Of a stretch of DNA of 64,000 nt, positions 1-12,752 are shown in pieces; the stretch's first letter is position 1, and each line of letters starts with the position of its first letter. The notes under the pieces were generated by a model. It was given only the letters and a program-made list of their open reading frames with translations. It was not told the origin of the DNA and ran no database searches. The stretch lies in assembly GCA_036768485.1 (NCBI GenBank), contig JAVLUZ010000270.1, forward strand, positions 62,001 through 126,000. The letters are read 5' to 3'. The stretch comes from Mermis nigrescens. Taxonomy: Eukaryota > Nematoda > Enoplea > Mermithida > Mermithidae. Position numbers and translations under genes: made by a program.

Positions 1-180
1 ATTTTATACATTGGAACCGGATCCGATCGGGTCCAACTTTTTTATGCCCAGACCAAAGCCAGAGGTTACCGGAAATTTTAGACCCGGACCCGGACAAGAA
101 TTTTTGAAAAAAGTGGACCCGGCACAACCCTAATGTACGAGTATATGTAAAGCTTTGATTTGATTTTATTCAGGTTAAAA
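1..180. repeat. End of an unclassified GC-rich repeat cut by the window edge
   Basis: The stretch is rich in GGACCCGGACCCGG-type and GGATCCGATC-type words and ends in GGCACAACCCTA near 121-133. That resembles the terminal part of a TIR element. Only one end is inside the window, so no duplication or family can be set. No kinase exon (no DFG motif) is seen here on the minus strand. Confidence 0.35.
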
Positions 181-314
181 ATAATAGGGAAGAAGGGCAA
201 GTGACTCTTGCTCTACGACTGAAAGCTCACTTCAATACAATATAATACAAATCGAATCAACATGTCGCGATTAGCCAAATTTTTTAAGCACGTCAAAGAC
301 AGAAACCAGCTTAC

Positions 315-430
315 CGCTGTACTAAAATTGTCAGTTAACAAGATGTTTGACGCAGACAGATCTCGATGAATTATTCGACGGCCATGCAGATACAGCAATC
401 CATTGATTAACTGCCTGAGGTACGAAGCGC
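315..430 (-). CDS. PLK4-like exon: catalytic loop
   Basis: The acceptor TTTTCAG ends at 431 and the donor GTAAGC starts at 314. The exon is 116 nt. It encodes YLRQLINGLLYLH, then RRIIHRDLSASNILLTDNF. This is subdomain VIb with Asp133 and Asn138 of the visible protein. The following exon, expected to carry K-I-x-D-F-G, is not found in 1-313, so the gene leaves the window. Confidence 0.88.
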
Positions 431-3400
431 CTGAAAATGAAGAAATTATACCGTACAGGAACGTAGCTGGCCGTCCTATTTTGCGGGGGACCAACACCAA
501 TTTTGGGGGGACCAACAAAAATTTTGGGGGGACTAAGCCCAAAAATATCACAAAATAACGTTGAAAAAGTCCTATTTTTCCGATTTTTCTAAATTGGGGG
601 TCCGGACCCCCTTTCTCCCCAGAGCTACGTACCTGGTACCTTAAACTTTTTTCATCGACAGAGAAACCAAATAAGAGCATAGCTTGTTGGTTTAAATTGA
701 GTAGACCGTAATGATAACAGAAATGTTAATATGAATTTCCTACAATTAAACAAATGTACTCATACATACGCATGCATATGTCCTATAGGAAATCAGACAC
801 TTATGCTAGGGGAACTCACAACTGCTGGAATGGATACGCGGAACTGACTCATGTACGTTTGCGTGTTGTGATGTAAACAAAAATACGTTCGCATTTGCAA
901 TTTTATCATACATGCAAACGGTCAAAAGCTTTGGGGGATAAACCGAGTTTCCTTGAGGAGGGGGGTAAATGAGTGATTTTGTTACCTATTTAATGTCAAA
1001 TTTTTGTACTTAATTTGTCGTATTTTATTTTTCATGAATATTTATGGTCAACGTTTGCATGAAAGCAATAACAATAAGGGCAATGGAATGACCTACAACA
1101 TCAAATGTGTACAAAATAATGAAAGAAAAGTTTCTGGATGAACGAATTGAATTGTCTATTGCTGGAAAAATAAGTATATTTACTTGAAATTATACTCTTA
1201 GCCGTCATTTGACGCTTTTTCATGGTTCAAGCAACCAGTTTTGATCCAAGAATTACCTGAAAGAGGTATGCTTCTCAAAAGTTGAGGTAGGAGGATATCC
1301 CCATACCCCCCAGAGTGCATATGTGAATTCTCGATTATCCGTGCAAACAGCGTAATATTATGTAGGTATGTACTTCGTTTTTCAGATAGGCACAAAGGTC
1401 CAGACTTTCGTTGCCGAATGAAGCGTCGCAAATCTCCATCTTTACACAATTCCAGTACAATGTAAATATATTTTGAATCTTGAAAGCATTCGATCATCTG
1501 AACGATTGCTATTTCACTCAAACAACGTGTAAAATCACTGTTTTCTTCTTTTGTGCAAAAAACTTCGATTTTTTTACAATCTAAAGTCGGCCAAAAACGG
1601 CCTTTACGTTGTGTACAAAGATCGCTCTGAAAATCTTTGTACAAATTTTCAAAATCGTTATCTCGTACAAAAATAAAAAACAGTGCATAAAATTATTAAA
1701 AAATTTGTAAGATGCCAATAAATGTATGAAGAAAGCATAATCACAAAAAACAGACAATACACTGAAGCAGAAAGGTAGACGTAAGCGCGTCTGTGTCCGC
1801 CTCGTACATGATCTTGGGGAAGGGGTTTAGAGGGGTTTTAGCCCGACCCAGCCCTTCAGAAATTTTTTCAAACCACCCCTGAATTCACAATTTTTTCAGA
1901 AAATTCGTAGAAAACGTACTGTTTTAAGCGCCTTCAGCTAAGTTCGCTCAAAAGTGTCGAATTTTCGGCACTTCGCACTAAATACTCATGTTTTGACTAC
2001 ATTTTCTCTAATTCACTCCAATGTATTCTGATATTTTTCGAATTTTTCCTTTTTAAGCTCTGGAAAGGTAGAGCATGGTCAGAAGCGTCAAAAAATTATG
2101 TTTTTGACGCGTCCGCCTAAGTATTTGTACATCGGCAGCGTTGGCAAACTTCGAGATTCTATGTATTCTTCAGATTTTACTACCAGAATTTGGGAAATCT
2201 TGCCTTTTTTTAAACTGTCACCGGATCCCCAAACTCGTTAAACATCGCTATTGCAATCGGAAGCATCAAAAGATGCCAATTAGAAAATCTCCCCTTGCAT
2301 ATATATGCATCTCGGTGTGGTACATTGCTCCTGCTGTTAACCAATATGCAAGGACGCATTTAACACCGGCCATCCATACATATTATATCATACACGTTGC
2401 GGCTCGAAATTTCAGAGGGTCCCGGCCATTTTTAGGGGAGGGAGTAAGTGACCTCTATTTTTGGCCAAAAACACGCCTAAAAATGGCCAAACAATTCGAT
2501 TAATTCCAAAAATCGGGAGGGGGGTCAACAATTTTCTGGATTTGGGGGATGATGGAAAAATTTTATCCTAAGAAAATTTAAAAAAAATTATTTTAAAAAA
2601 GATTTTTGCTTGAGCCATGAAAAAGCGTCAAATGACGGCTAAGAGTATAATTTCAATTATCAAAAAGTTAATAATTTTTCGACATTAGGTAGTGCATTTT
2701 AACTAATTTCGAGGTTTCTGACAAGAAAAAATACTAAAAGTTGTCTTAAACGGCGCAAAGCGCCGAAAAATTTGACATTTTTCCTTGTCTATATGCAATA
2801 ATTGCCATTATAAAGATATATAGAACACGAAATTACTTATTTCGGCGCGAAGCGCCGAAAATTTTTGGGAATTTTAAACTTTTTACGGTTTTTGCCTTTA
2901 AAATCTTTGTACATGTACAAAGACGGTCCCGTAAAGTCTTTTTACATCGGGAATAAGCTTTGCCGAATACAAAAGAAAACCGTGCTGGGGACCCCTTCTC
3001 CCAAAATTCCGTGCCCTTACATGTAGACGCCATTAAGCAATTCAATGTTTTCTCAATCAGAACTTCATTATTTGCAGGGATCCAAAACATGAAATTGCCA
3101 TGTCATTCGCGAGAAAGTCAGCTGGTCACATATTTTGTCATTAGGATTCTATCTTAGAATAGTCATTAAAACGAATAAATGTAACAGGGGAATAGAAATC
3201 CTCCACCCGAAATCAACCGTCCTTCCCCTTCCCCAAGGAACAAGAGATATGTTGATAGTAGAAGCTAAGCTATGTAGATACATACATATTTTATCGTGAG
3301 ATGGAATTCAAAGAACAAATAATTTGGCGCGAAAGTCGGAAATCTGTACGATTTTCTGTTAAGAAAAACAACTTAGAAAGCTAAAATTGCACGTCAAACA

Positions 3401-5594
3401 AAAATTGTATAACCTTTCTTTCCATTTTTAAAAAATTTTTTATCTGCAAGCTTTCTTTAGTACAGAGCCAAAGTGTCGTATTCTCAACACATTTTTGTAT
3501 AACTTCAATTCAACGGCTTATCCGATATAATATGATGCTGTCTATTAGGAATTATTTCAATTTGAATTACCTTCACTATGTTTGGATGATCTAATGTCTT
3601 GTATATCCGAACTTCATTCCACACACGTTGTTCTAAGCTAGGATCCTTCCGCCTAATTTCAGCCTTATCTGTCTGCAAATGTACATATTATCAGTAAATT
3701 TATCAACTTATGTAATAGTTGCAAGATTCATAATATTAGTTATCTGGCTTCCTTGAAATATTCATTTACAATCTCAAATCCATCGAATAAAAATGATTCA
3801 ATATTTTCAAAATTTAGAACGTATATGCTTTCTGTACCTTGAAAAAATATTATTTGACCCGTACAAATCAACGACAACAACATAGCACATTCTACTATTG
3901 GTATAGTCACATCCATAAGTCTTTATTAATACAGTTACAGAAAAGTTCAGCTAAGAAACATTGCCAGAATAAAGTAGCTCTCGCTCTCGACATAAGTTTC
4001 GAAGCATAGGTTGGTTCCTACTATGCTCCGTATCATTAAGTATACGCTACTAAACCAATAATTAATTTCGACTCCCCAAGCTGTCATTTACTCATTACTT
4101 ATGTAATCGACCTCAGTTTTAAATCTAACTACCGCCACCAGATATAAGACAGAACGGTTCCAAATTTCGAGAGGAGGTAGTCGGCCATTCTTAAGCGGGT
4201 GGAGGAACCATATGGTTTTGGAGGGGGTCGAGAAGGGGTATGGATCCCCAGAATCAGACAAACCCCTTAAAAATTGATTGATTCGCAGAATTGAATTTTC
4301 GATACTATTTTTGGCAATTTCGCCCCATTGGACCCCCACAATTTGGTTTCTGCCCATGTATGGTGGGGAGTACATGAGAATGAACTTCTATTTTTGTCAA
4401 AAAATGAACAAAAAAGAATCTAAGATGCAAGTTTTTGCCAAAAATTGGAAGGGTAAAAAAATCTAAATCATAAACGGAATAGAGAATGATTGGATTTGGG
4501 CAATTAGGAATGCTACTTTAAATCCGCACTAAAGGTCAGACCAGGCTAACTAGCAACGACTGCAATTTTAATTTGTATCATATAGTACTTATGCGTAGTC
4601 TACAGGGTGTCAAATGACCTTTTGCACACCCTTGCAGCCATAACGGTAAATATTTGATTTATAAGCCATACATCATTTTAATCAGCTTCCAATTTAGAAC
4701 TGAACAGAGCATAAGTAATATTTAAGTATCACTGTTACTTGCACTCAAAACAGCCTTAAACCGATCCGTGTATGAACATGAAAAATTCGCGAATAAATTA
4801 TTCTTGTTTCCGAGCTTTTCAATACTAATTTTTAATTTAAATTTCTCTTGAAAATCGAGCATGGACATCAAATGACGTACTAGCTTAAATATTTTCAGGA
4901 CAGAAAAATAATTTATTCGAATCGTGTGGGCGAAGAACTTGTCAGAAGACGCGAAATGCATAAAATCTTTTTCAGAAATATTTTCCAATTAATTAGCCAG
5001 TCGCTCTCAGGCGTGTTTAGCTGTCTCCAACGGCTTAAAAACTACATGAAAAATTCTGCTTACTACCAAATAGCAGTTTTTCCACCAATATATCTTTTAG
5101 CAGTCTAAGTCCACATGTCTTCACCATCCACATTTTACTTTCATAAAGCTTTTTGGCAACCTAACGCTTATTAGTGAAATCTGTTCCAGCATTGCGATCC
5201 TGTTTGCATGCGACTCATTTGATGCGGTCAATCATAAACAGATTTTTCTTCTCACAAGTTCTCGGCATAATTATTTACTATTTTAGCCTGAAAAATACAC
5301 CAATAAGTTCAAAATTGAATAAGCTTTCTGACAGTATCCATAACTCAGCAAAATATATAACATTTATGGCTGCAAGGGGAGTGCAAAAGGTTGTTTGACA
5401 CCCGGTATGCTTTGTCTCCTAAATAAATTCTAAAATTAAAGCAGCAAAATTGAGGACAATACATAACTGAAAGCACATGCAGAAATAATTACAAATTTAA
5501 TGGCATAATCAACGCCGCAACGTTTACTTTTCGCCAAATAAACCGTACCGAATGACCCACGTCCAAGTTCCTTATCATAATAGACTTCATACGC
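315..5594 (-). CDS. PLK4/SAK/ZYG-1-like Ser/Thr kinase, N-terminal part of the catalytic domain (4 exons, partial)
   Basis: Exons in transcript order are 5493-5594, 3571-3672, 1374-1497 and 315-430, with GT-AG introns of 1820, 2073 and 943 bp and matching phases. They join to 148 residues of kinase domain. These include the Gly-rich loop GRGSFG (residues 11-16), AIK with the ATP-binding Lys33, helix-C Glu in WNEVRIY, DHPNIV, ECFQDSKYIYIVLELC around the hinge, LLYLH, and the catalytic loop HRDLSASNILLT (131-142). The HRDLxxSNLLL form and the FxDSxYxYLVLE hinge are typical of PLK4/SAK. PLK1-3 have HRDLKLGN instead. PLK4 and worm ZYG-1 drive centriole duplication, so that role is inferred from family. 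The DFG motif, activation segment and polo boxes lie beyond the left edge. The first listed exon starts at a splice acceptor, so the start codon is in an unseen upstream exon. Introns hold MITEs. Confidence 0.82.
456..635. mobile_element. hAT-like MITE in the PLK4-like intron (copy 1 of the ACGTAGCTG family)
   Basis: The ends are CAGGAACGTAGCTGG and its near inverse AGCTACGTACCTG. The middle contains GGGGGTCCGGACCCCC and ACCAACA/GGGG repeats. Flanks ATACCGTA and GTACCTTA agree at 6 of 8 positions, consistent with an aged 8-bp duplication. A second copy with a perfect duplication is at 30575-30737. The element is 180 bp and non-coding. Confidence 0.7.
1374..1497 (-). CDS. PLK4-like exon: hinge region
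   Basis: The acceptor GTTCAG ends at 1498 and the donor GTACAT starts at 1373. The exon is 124 nt, in at phase 0 and out at phase 1. It encodes 41 residues: MIECFQDSKYIYIVLELC, then DGDLRRFIRQR and LSEK. These are subdomains IV-V. The phase-1 end joins the next exon to restore a serine codon. Confidence 0.85.
2395..2570 (+). repeat. Dispersed repeat with GGCCATTTTTAGGG and G-runs
   Basis: It reads GGCTCGAAATTT, TCCCGGCCATTTTTAGGG, GGCCAAAAACACGCC, then GGAGGGGGGTCAAC. Related stretches occur at 12425-12600, 14740-15010 (inverted) and 20040-20290. It is non-coding, with no clear ends seen here. Confidence 0.55.
2690..2995 (-). repeat. Copy of the CTTTGTACATGTACAAAG repeat family (family F), inverted
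   Basis: It contains the hairpin TTTCGGCGCGAAGCGCCGAAA core at 2840-2860, a second GGCGCAAAGCGCC core near 2753, and TTTGTACATGTACAAAG near 2904. It matches 7655-8110 in reverse order and lies inside a PLK4-like intron. Confidence 0.65.
3571..3672 (-). CDS. PLK4-like exon: helix C
   Basis: The acceptor TTTGCAG ends at 3673 and the donor GTAATT starts at 3570. The exon is 102 nt and phase 0. It encodes 34 residues with LEQRVWNEVRIYKTL (helix C, catalytic Glu) followed by DHPNIVK. This aligns residue for residue with the PLK4 segment containing QRVQNEVKIH and KHPSI. Confidence 0.85.
4603..5405. mobile_element. TIR element with TA duplication, Tc1/mariner-like, no visible transposase
   Basis: The left end CAGGGTGTCAAATGACC and the inverse right end CCGGGTGTCAAACAACC both continue into CTTTTGCAC and GCAGCCATAA. 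TIRs are about 40 bp and imperfect. TA flanks both sides (4601-4602, 5406-5407). The 803-bp body has no intact ORF with transposase motifs. It sits in the first visible intron of the PLK4-like gene. Confidence 0.65.
5493..5594 (-). CDS. PLK4-like exon: glycine loop and VAIK-type lysine
   Basis: The acceptor is TTTAG at 5595-5599 and the donor GTAATT starts at 5492. The exon is 102 nt, phase 0 at both ends, and encodes 34 residues. ELGRGSFGTVYLA is kinase subdomain I and YAIKF is subdomain II. There is no in-frame ATG, so at least one short upstream exon must exist. I could not identify it in the repeat-filled DNA above 5600. Confidence 0.85.
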
Positions 5595-7265
<1,671 letters not shown>

Positions 7266-7654
7266 CGCGCAAGCGCACGCACACAAACACACACACAAGA
7301 CATGCTCCTCGGTAAGGGCTACTATATCAGTAAGTAAGAGATAATTTCAATTACTCTATTTAATTCAGTGGTACTATACAGTGATTCGTGTTCCATTATA
7401 AAAACAAGATGTTTGGCGTTTGAATGTGCGCAAGATAGGTTCGATCAAAACTGTCAAGCTACCAAATATCGAAAGGCGGCGGGGCGGACACTTTGAACAG
7501 AATACAGTGGATTGTCGATATAAATAAAACAGGATAGCTATCGTTCCTTAGGGCAAGAGCTTATCCTATAAATAGAAATTTAAAAGTAAAACTATAACAT
7601 ATACAAATACACGGCTATAGTTCAGTATATATACTGGGTGAGGCAAAAAAGTGG

Positions 7655-8112
7655 TACCTCACATCCACAGTTTTTTTGTATTCGGCAAAGATTTTTCCTG
7701 ATGTACATACAAAGACTTTTGCGGACCGTCTTTGTACATGTACAAAGATTTGTGGAAATGGAAAAAAACTGCAAGAAAAGGTTTGAAATTCGCACAAATT
7801 TTCGGCGCGAAGCGCCGAAATGAGTAATTGTATGTTCTATATATCTTTATAATGTCAGAAATTGCTTTTAGAAAGGAAAAATATCAAATTTTTCGGCGTT
7901 TTGAGCCGATTATTAGTAATTTTTGCCCTCATAAACCCAGAAATTAGCTAAAATACACTACCAAAGGTCAAACAACTCTGTTTTTGCCACATTAAAATCG
8001 CTACTGTACCATATTATATTACCCAAAAATTTGTGTTTACAAAATGTAATACGACTTTTAGGGACCATTTTTGTATATACATGTACAAACAGACCTTGTA
8101 CAAAAAAACACT
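7655..8112 (+). repeat. Repeat family F, fullest copy, inserted in the mariner relic
   Basis: It starts CAGTTTTTTTGTATTCGGC and ends TTGTACAAAAAAACACTG, so the tips are CAG and CTG with an inverted T-rich/A-rich match. Internally it has CTTTGTACATGTACAAAG (7728-7748 region) and the hairpin core at 7801-7820. Flanks are only partly alike, so an 8-bp duplication is not proven. Other copies are at 2690-2995, 13731-14130 and 20840-21160. Confidence 0.65.
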
Positions 8113-8239
8113 GCCTACATCATTTTCTTTGACACCTTTACTAAAAAAGGAAACATAGACCAATGAGACATATACAGTCTGATACTGAATTCAATTCAGA
8201 ACAAAATGACTACTAAATTTCAAAAAATGCACCGACAAC

Positions 8240-8660
8240 ATTTTCATAAGAATTAATTTTCGCAATGTCCTCCGGATGCTAGAGCAACAAAGCGCAGTCG
8301 CGCATGAAGCTCATCTATAGTTGTACTTATGCTTTCCTGCGACAGATTGTGCCAACAAAGTTTTATGCGTCATTTTGGCATGTTAAGGATCGTGATTGGT
8401 TTCTCGGAAACCATTTCCTGCAACGCACCCCAGACGTAATAACCCATTATGTTTAAAGCAAGTGAGTATGGTGGCCAATCACAAATTTGCAGAAAGTTTC
8501 CCACATTTTTTCGCATCCAAGCAAGTGCAGCTTTTGAGGTATGTGACTTAGCTCATCTTGTTGTAGTACGTAGTCATAGAGTTTTTCCACATTGCGGAAA
8601 TTACTTATTGTGAAACTGCATCTGCTGGTGCTAGTCATTTTGTTCTGCATGGAATTCTTC
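8240..8660 (-). pseudogene. Mariner-type transposase relic
   Basis: Two frames must be combined to see the family. The first has YVLQQDELSHIPQK. The second has ALAWMRKNVGNFLQICDWPP, then YSLALNIMGYYVWGALQ, an in-frame stop after NMPK, then LCWHNLSQESI and a final stop after ASGGHCEN. Catalytic D2 is kept (QQD). D3 is lost (SLALN in place of SPDLN). The N-terminal DNA-binding domain and D1 are absent. Confidence 0.82.
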
Positions 8661-8759
8661 AACAGACTTTATGTGTCTTGTTTGCCTTTGTTTCTAGTTT
8701 TTATTAAAGGTGTCGAAGAAAATTATGTGCGACTTTTTTGCCTCACCCTGTATATGAAA

Positions 8760-9825
8760 ACTTACAGAAATACATAGGTAAAAATGGGCTTAGCAAATCC
8801 AGATTCTCTGTAAAATGTTCATAAGATGCGAAAAGGCGCGGAAAATTTTTTCCGAATATCTGACCAATATTGATGACGATATAAGGTATTAAAGTTTCCA
8901 TATTGCTTAGGCATAAACAACATTGACATTTATCCTGTATGCGAGTCGGTCTTTCTCTCTATCCTCTTATGTTAGGCTCAATTTTATATAAAATATAATT
9001 TTAGGCTGTTCAGGTTAGTTTTAATCATGCTTCTGTTAAAACAAAGTTGTTTAGGTCGAATTACAGGCGTTTGAACTAAAATATGATGTAATTTTAGAAT
9101 ATGGCTCAAAAATATAGCCCAAAGTTTTAGAATATCAGTCTACGAAAATCCACCGCAATATAGCTAAAAAATAAGTTTCCTAGATACATAGTCTTAAAAC
9201 AAAGCGCAGCGAAAATTTCCATTGAAAAACTATTCATTTAAGGAAATATTCAATATCTGCTTGTGAATCTTCTACTTCTGGCTTTCTTGCATAACATTTG
9301 ATAAAAAAACCTGGAAGGATGGAAACTTCAAGTCAAAAAATTTTTTTCAAAAATTATGGATTCTGGCCATATTTATTGCATATTTATAATTATAAATGCA
9401 AATTAATGTAAATATGCATCATGATAAGAAGTCATCTACATGCACTGTACATTTGTGGTTTGCACATATAAAATTAGAAATAACATAGGAGTTGAAAACG
9501 AATCTGATGTTCCTGATCAGCGCATGTAAAATGACAAGAATCGACCATTTTCATGACATCGTAAATTTGCATAACATTCACGTAAATTTGTAAAACAAAT
9601 TACAAATATGCATCGGGGCGAAAGCGGATATCCTACTTTTCTCGAACTACGCATCAAATATGACCAATCTGATCATTTTCGAAAAAAATTTTCTCCATGT
9701 AGGTAAAGGCGGTGGTTGTTTAGCTAAATGTATAAAAATTTTGCGCACTACTAGGAATATTACGATCAGTAATACGTTGTTATTTCTGTTAAAATTTAAT
9801 TTTTTATACCGTCAGCAGAGCATTT
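8760..9825. other. AT-rich DNA with no recognised feature
   Basis: No coding exon, TIR pair or array was seen. CTGTTAAA/TAGGC words recur near 8970-9060 and 11480-11560, suggesting remnants of a shared repeat. Confidence 0.5.
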
Positions 9826-12752
9826 TAGCTAATTTCTGAAGTAGCTTTTGACAGCAATGAACTCAAAAATTTATCAATGTGGCGTGAAGAGCCAGAAAAT
9901 TTTGAAATTTTGCCTCTCCAAACGCATTTATGCATTACAAAAATTGTCCGAATCCGGCGCGGCCTAAACATCAATAGCACAAGTAATAAAATTAAATCAG
10001 TTCGGCGCAAAGTGCCGGAAAATTTTGACATTTTATGTACCTCTCTAAAACGTATTTTTGCATTACAAAAATTGTCCCAATCTTTGCAGAGGATGCGGAT
10101 CCTCAATTCCATTTTTCAAAATTTCGCTTGACTGACAAATACGCACCTAGACCTAAAAGTGGAAAAAACGGTGCTCCTCAGTCCTCACCACCGTTTTTTT
10201 CTATCGATTTGGTTCACAACGTGAACCATAAACAAAATATTTTTCCACATTTCAAATTTTGATCAACATTTTCAGGGATTCTAAAACCGTTCAAAAATTG
10301 AGCGCTCATGTTGAAAAACCGATGTTCTTTGCAGAATACCCATCCTTGACCCAAAACGAGTTTTTGACATTTTATAATTGCAAATTTAGTGTATGTACTG
10401 CAATGAATATAAGAAAAGTAAAAAAACTGCGTTTTCAGACCTTCACCAGTGCACTTTAGCCGATTTCTAGAGTTTCATCGAAGAATAAAAAGTGAATAAT
10501 TAATCAAAATCGCGCGAAGCGCTCGAAAATTTTGACATTTTGCCTCTCTAAAACGCATTTTTGCGCCGCATAAATTGACCTAATGCTTCCAGCAGATGAT
10601 TTACAATTGTAGTGAAGTTCTAAAGCAAGTCGTCGATAAAAGTGCTGCAATCGACGCGGCGCGCCTTAAACATCAATAACATGTATAAAATTAAATCAAT
10701 AAGCGACGAAAAATTTTAGAATTTAAACTTTTTGGGACGCATTTTTGCATTACAAAAATTTTCCACAATGTGAACCAAGCCCAAAACTTTTTCCACACCT
10801 CCAAATTTTGGTTTACAAAAAACCCTAAATGTGGAAAAAAACGGTGGTCCTCTGTCTCACTCACCGATTTTTTCCAATTTTCGGTCTATTTGTCAACCAA
10901 AATTTTGGGAAATGGAAAAAATTAGGGTTCGGTTGGCATTGTGGAGAATTTTTGTAATGCAAAAATGCGCTTTAGAGAAGTAAAATTTCAAAATTTTCCG
11001 GCGCTTCGCGCTGGATTGATTTAATGCATACTTGTTATTAACATTTAAGCCGCGCCACGCGGACTGCAGCATTTTTATTGACAACTTGCTCTAAAACTTC
11101 ACCATGATTGGAAATCATCTTCTGCATGAATTTGGTTAGGTATACCTAGTGTTTGTAATACAAAAATGCCTTTTAAAGAGGTACGCCGGATTCGGGCGAA
11201 TATGCGTTTTAGAGAAGAATTTCCAAATTTTTTGGCGCTTCGCGCCATAGGTACATAAGTATCGATACATTATTGAGATTTTATTGTCAAACAAAAGTTA
11301 CTTCACAAATAGGCTACAGTGCTCTACTGAAGGTAGGAAGATAAGCGTGGAAAAATAGTTTCATGAAAATCCGTCCAACATTGAGAGAGCTATAGGGCCT
11401 TAAAACTCATAATTCAACAGTGTTTAAGAATAGACAATTTTTACATTTATCCTGCAAGTCGTTTTCTCTTAATTTTTCTTAGGCTTAGGCTCAGACATAT
11501 GTAGATGAAGGAGAATTTTAGGCTGCTTAGGTCGGTATTACTCCCGCTCAGTCAGGTCGACATATATATGGCTGCTTAGATCGACGTACATTTAGACAAT
11601 TGGATAAAAATTTGCATAAATTTTCATAATCACAGCGTAAAAAAGATTTTTGAGCAAAAAGATTGGATATATTTGTCATCAGCATATCGGAAATGACACG
11701 AAAAATTATTTTTAGGCAAAAAAACTATAAAACCATAAATTTTATAGTAGTGCCAAATCACGAAAAACACGAATTTTGCAGTTAAATTACGGACTTCTCA
11801 TGAAACCCATATTCTGCATTTACTCCCACAAATAACGTATTACTAATCGTGATAATTCTAGTAAAGCACAAAATTTTTGTACACAACAAAGTGTAGAAAT
11901 CACCGCCATCCAGGGCCGTATTTAGGGGAAGCAACCGCCCTCCTTCCGTTGGCCGAAAAAACTTTAAAAGGTAAGATAAAGCACGGAAAGATGAAAAATC
12001 GCATGTCGTCGTCACAAAATCTTCAAATTTTCGGCGCTTCACGCCGGATGTAAAGTATTTTCCATAATTTTAGCTCAAGCGCGACCCAAAAATGACACTT
12101 TTGTATAGCCTTTTAAATAAGAAAAACAATTTCGAAAAAGTTCGAATTCTATTATCTTAATGGATAGAGCATGCCGAGAAACGTCGAAAAATGCGGTTTT
12201 TGTGAGCTACCCCAACGAATTTGCCGAGATATAGACCAATTTGTTGGGTCCACTCTCCCCCTTGGCCGGATCCTGGATACGGGCCTGCCGCCAACCACCA
12301 TTTTTTTCAATAGGCTTTTTTGTGAACCAAACTTTCGAGATGTAGAAGAAATTTTGGGCTTGCTTCACATTGTGGGAAATTTTCGTATTGGAAAAATGCG
12401 TTCTAGAAGGGTAAAATCATACATGTAACGGCTCGAAATTTTTGGGAGGTCCCGGCCATTTTTAGGGAGGGGGAGTAAATGACCTCAAATTTTTTGGCCA
12501 AAAAATGCCTGAAAACGGCCAAAAAATCCGACTTTTTCCAAAAATCGGGGGGGGCGTCCAACTTTTGGTGGGGCATTCCTCCCATTCCCCTGTTAACATG
12601 TATGGGTGAAATTCCAAAATTTTCCGGCGCGTCGCGCCGAATTGATTTATTTTTATTCTTTTTCTTGATGTTCCCAGCGCGCCGCACCAATTGCAGCACT
12701 TTCATCAACAAATTGCTCTAGAACTTCACTGTAATTGAAAATTCAGATCTTA
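9825..12752. repeat. Satellite-like repeat block with GC-rich hairpin cores, arranged as a large inverted repeat
   Basis: Units contain TGCAAAAATGCGTTTTAGAG, a GGCGCTTCGCGCC-type hairpin, TTGATTTAATTCTTACTTG, AAGCCGCGCC, GCAGCATTTTTATCGAC and TCTAGAACTTCAC. Copies from 9900 to 10700 read in one direction and those from 10880 to 12720 in the other, with AAAAAACGGTG units near 10165 and 10840 around the turn. An hAT-like MITE interrupts the block at 11911-12287. Open frames here are short and shared between copies, so I do not call genes. Confidence 0.75.
11911..12287. mobile_element. hAT-like MITE (GGCCGTAT family)
   Basis: The ends are CAGGGCCGTATTTAGG and the inverse CCTGGATACGGGCCTG. The flanks CCGCCATC (11903-11910) and CCGCCAAC (12288-12295) differ at one base. 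The 377-bp body carries the hairpin core TTCGGCGCTTCACGCCGGA. A sister copy of similar size is at 38306-38689. Confidence 0.82.

Larger units (their letters stand above)
7634..8750 (-). mobile_element. Degenerate Tc1/mariner transposon with TA duplication
   Basis: The left end CTGGGTGAGGCAAAAAAGT and the inverse right end CAGGGTGAGGCAAAAAAGT are flanked by TA (7632-7633, 8751-8752). The minus strand from about 8600 to 8240 keeps the C-terminal part of a mariner-type transposase: QQDELSH (the QQD catalytic Asp), a frameshift, AWMRKN, then WPPYSLALNIMGYYVWGAL. In active relatives the last block reads SPDLNPxDYYVWG. Here the catalytic Asp is Ala, and a stop follows near NMPK. The left half is occupied by a copy of repeat family F. 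The element is dead. Confidence 0.85.

Noticed and set aside
1..313. Search for the DFG exon of the PLK4-like kinase
   Set aside because: No DFG-coding segment with a proper acceptor was found here. The gene continues beyond the window.
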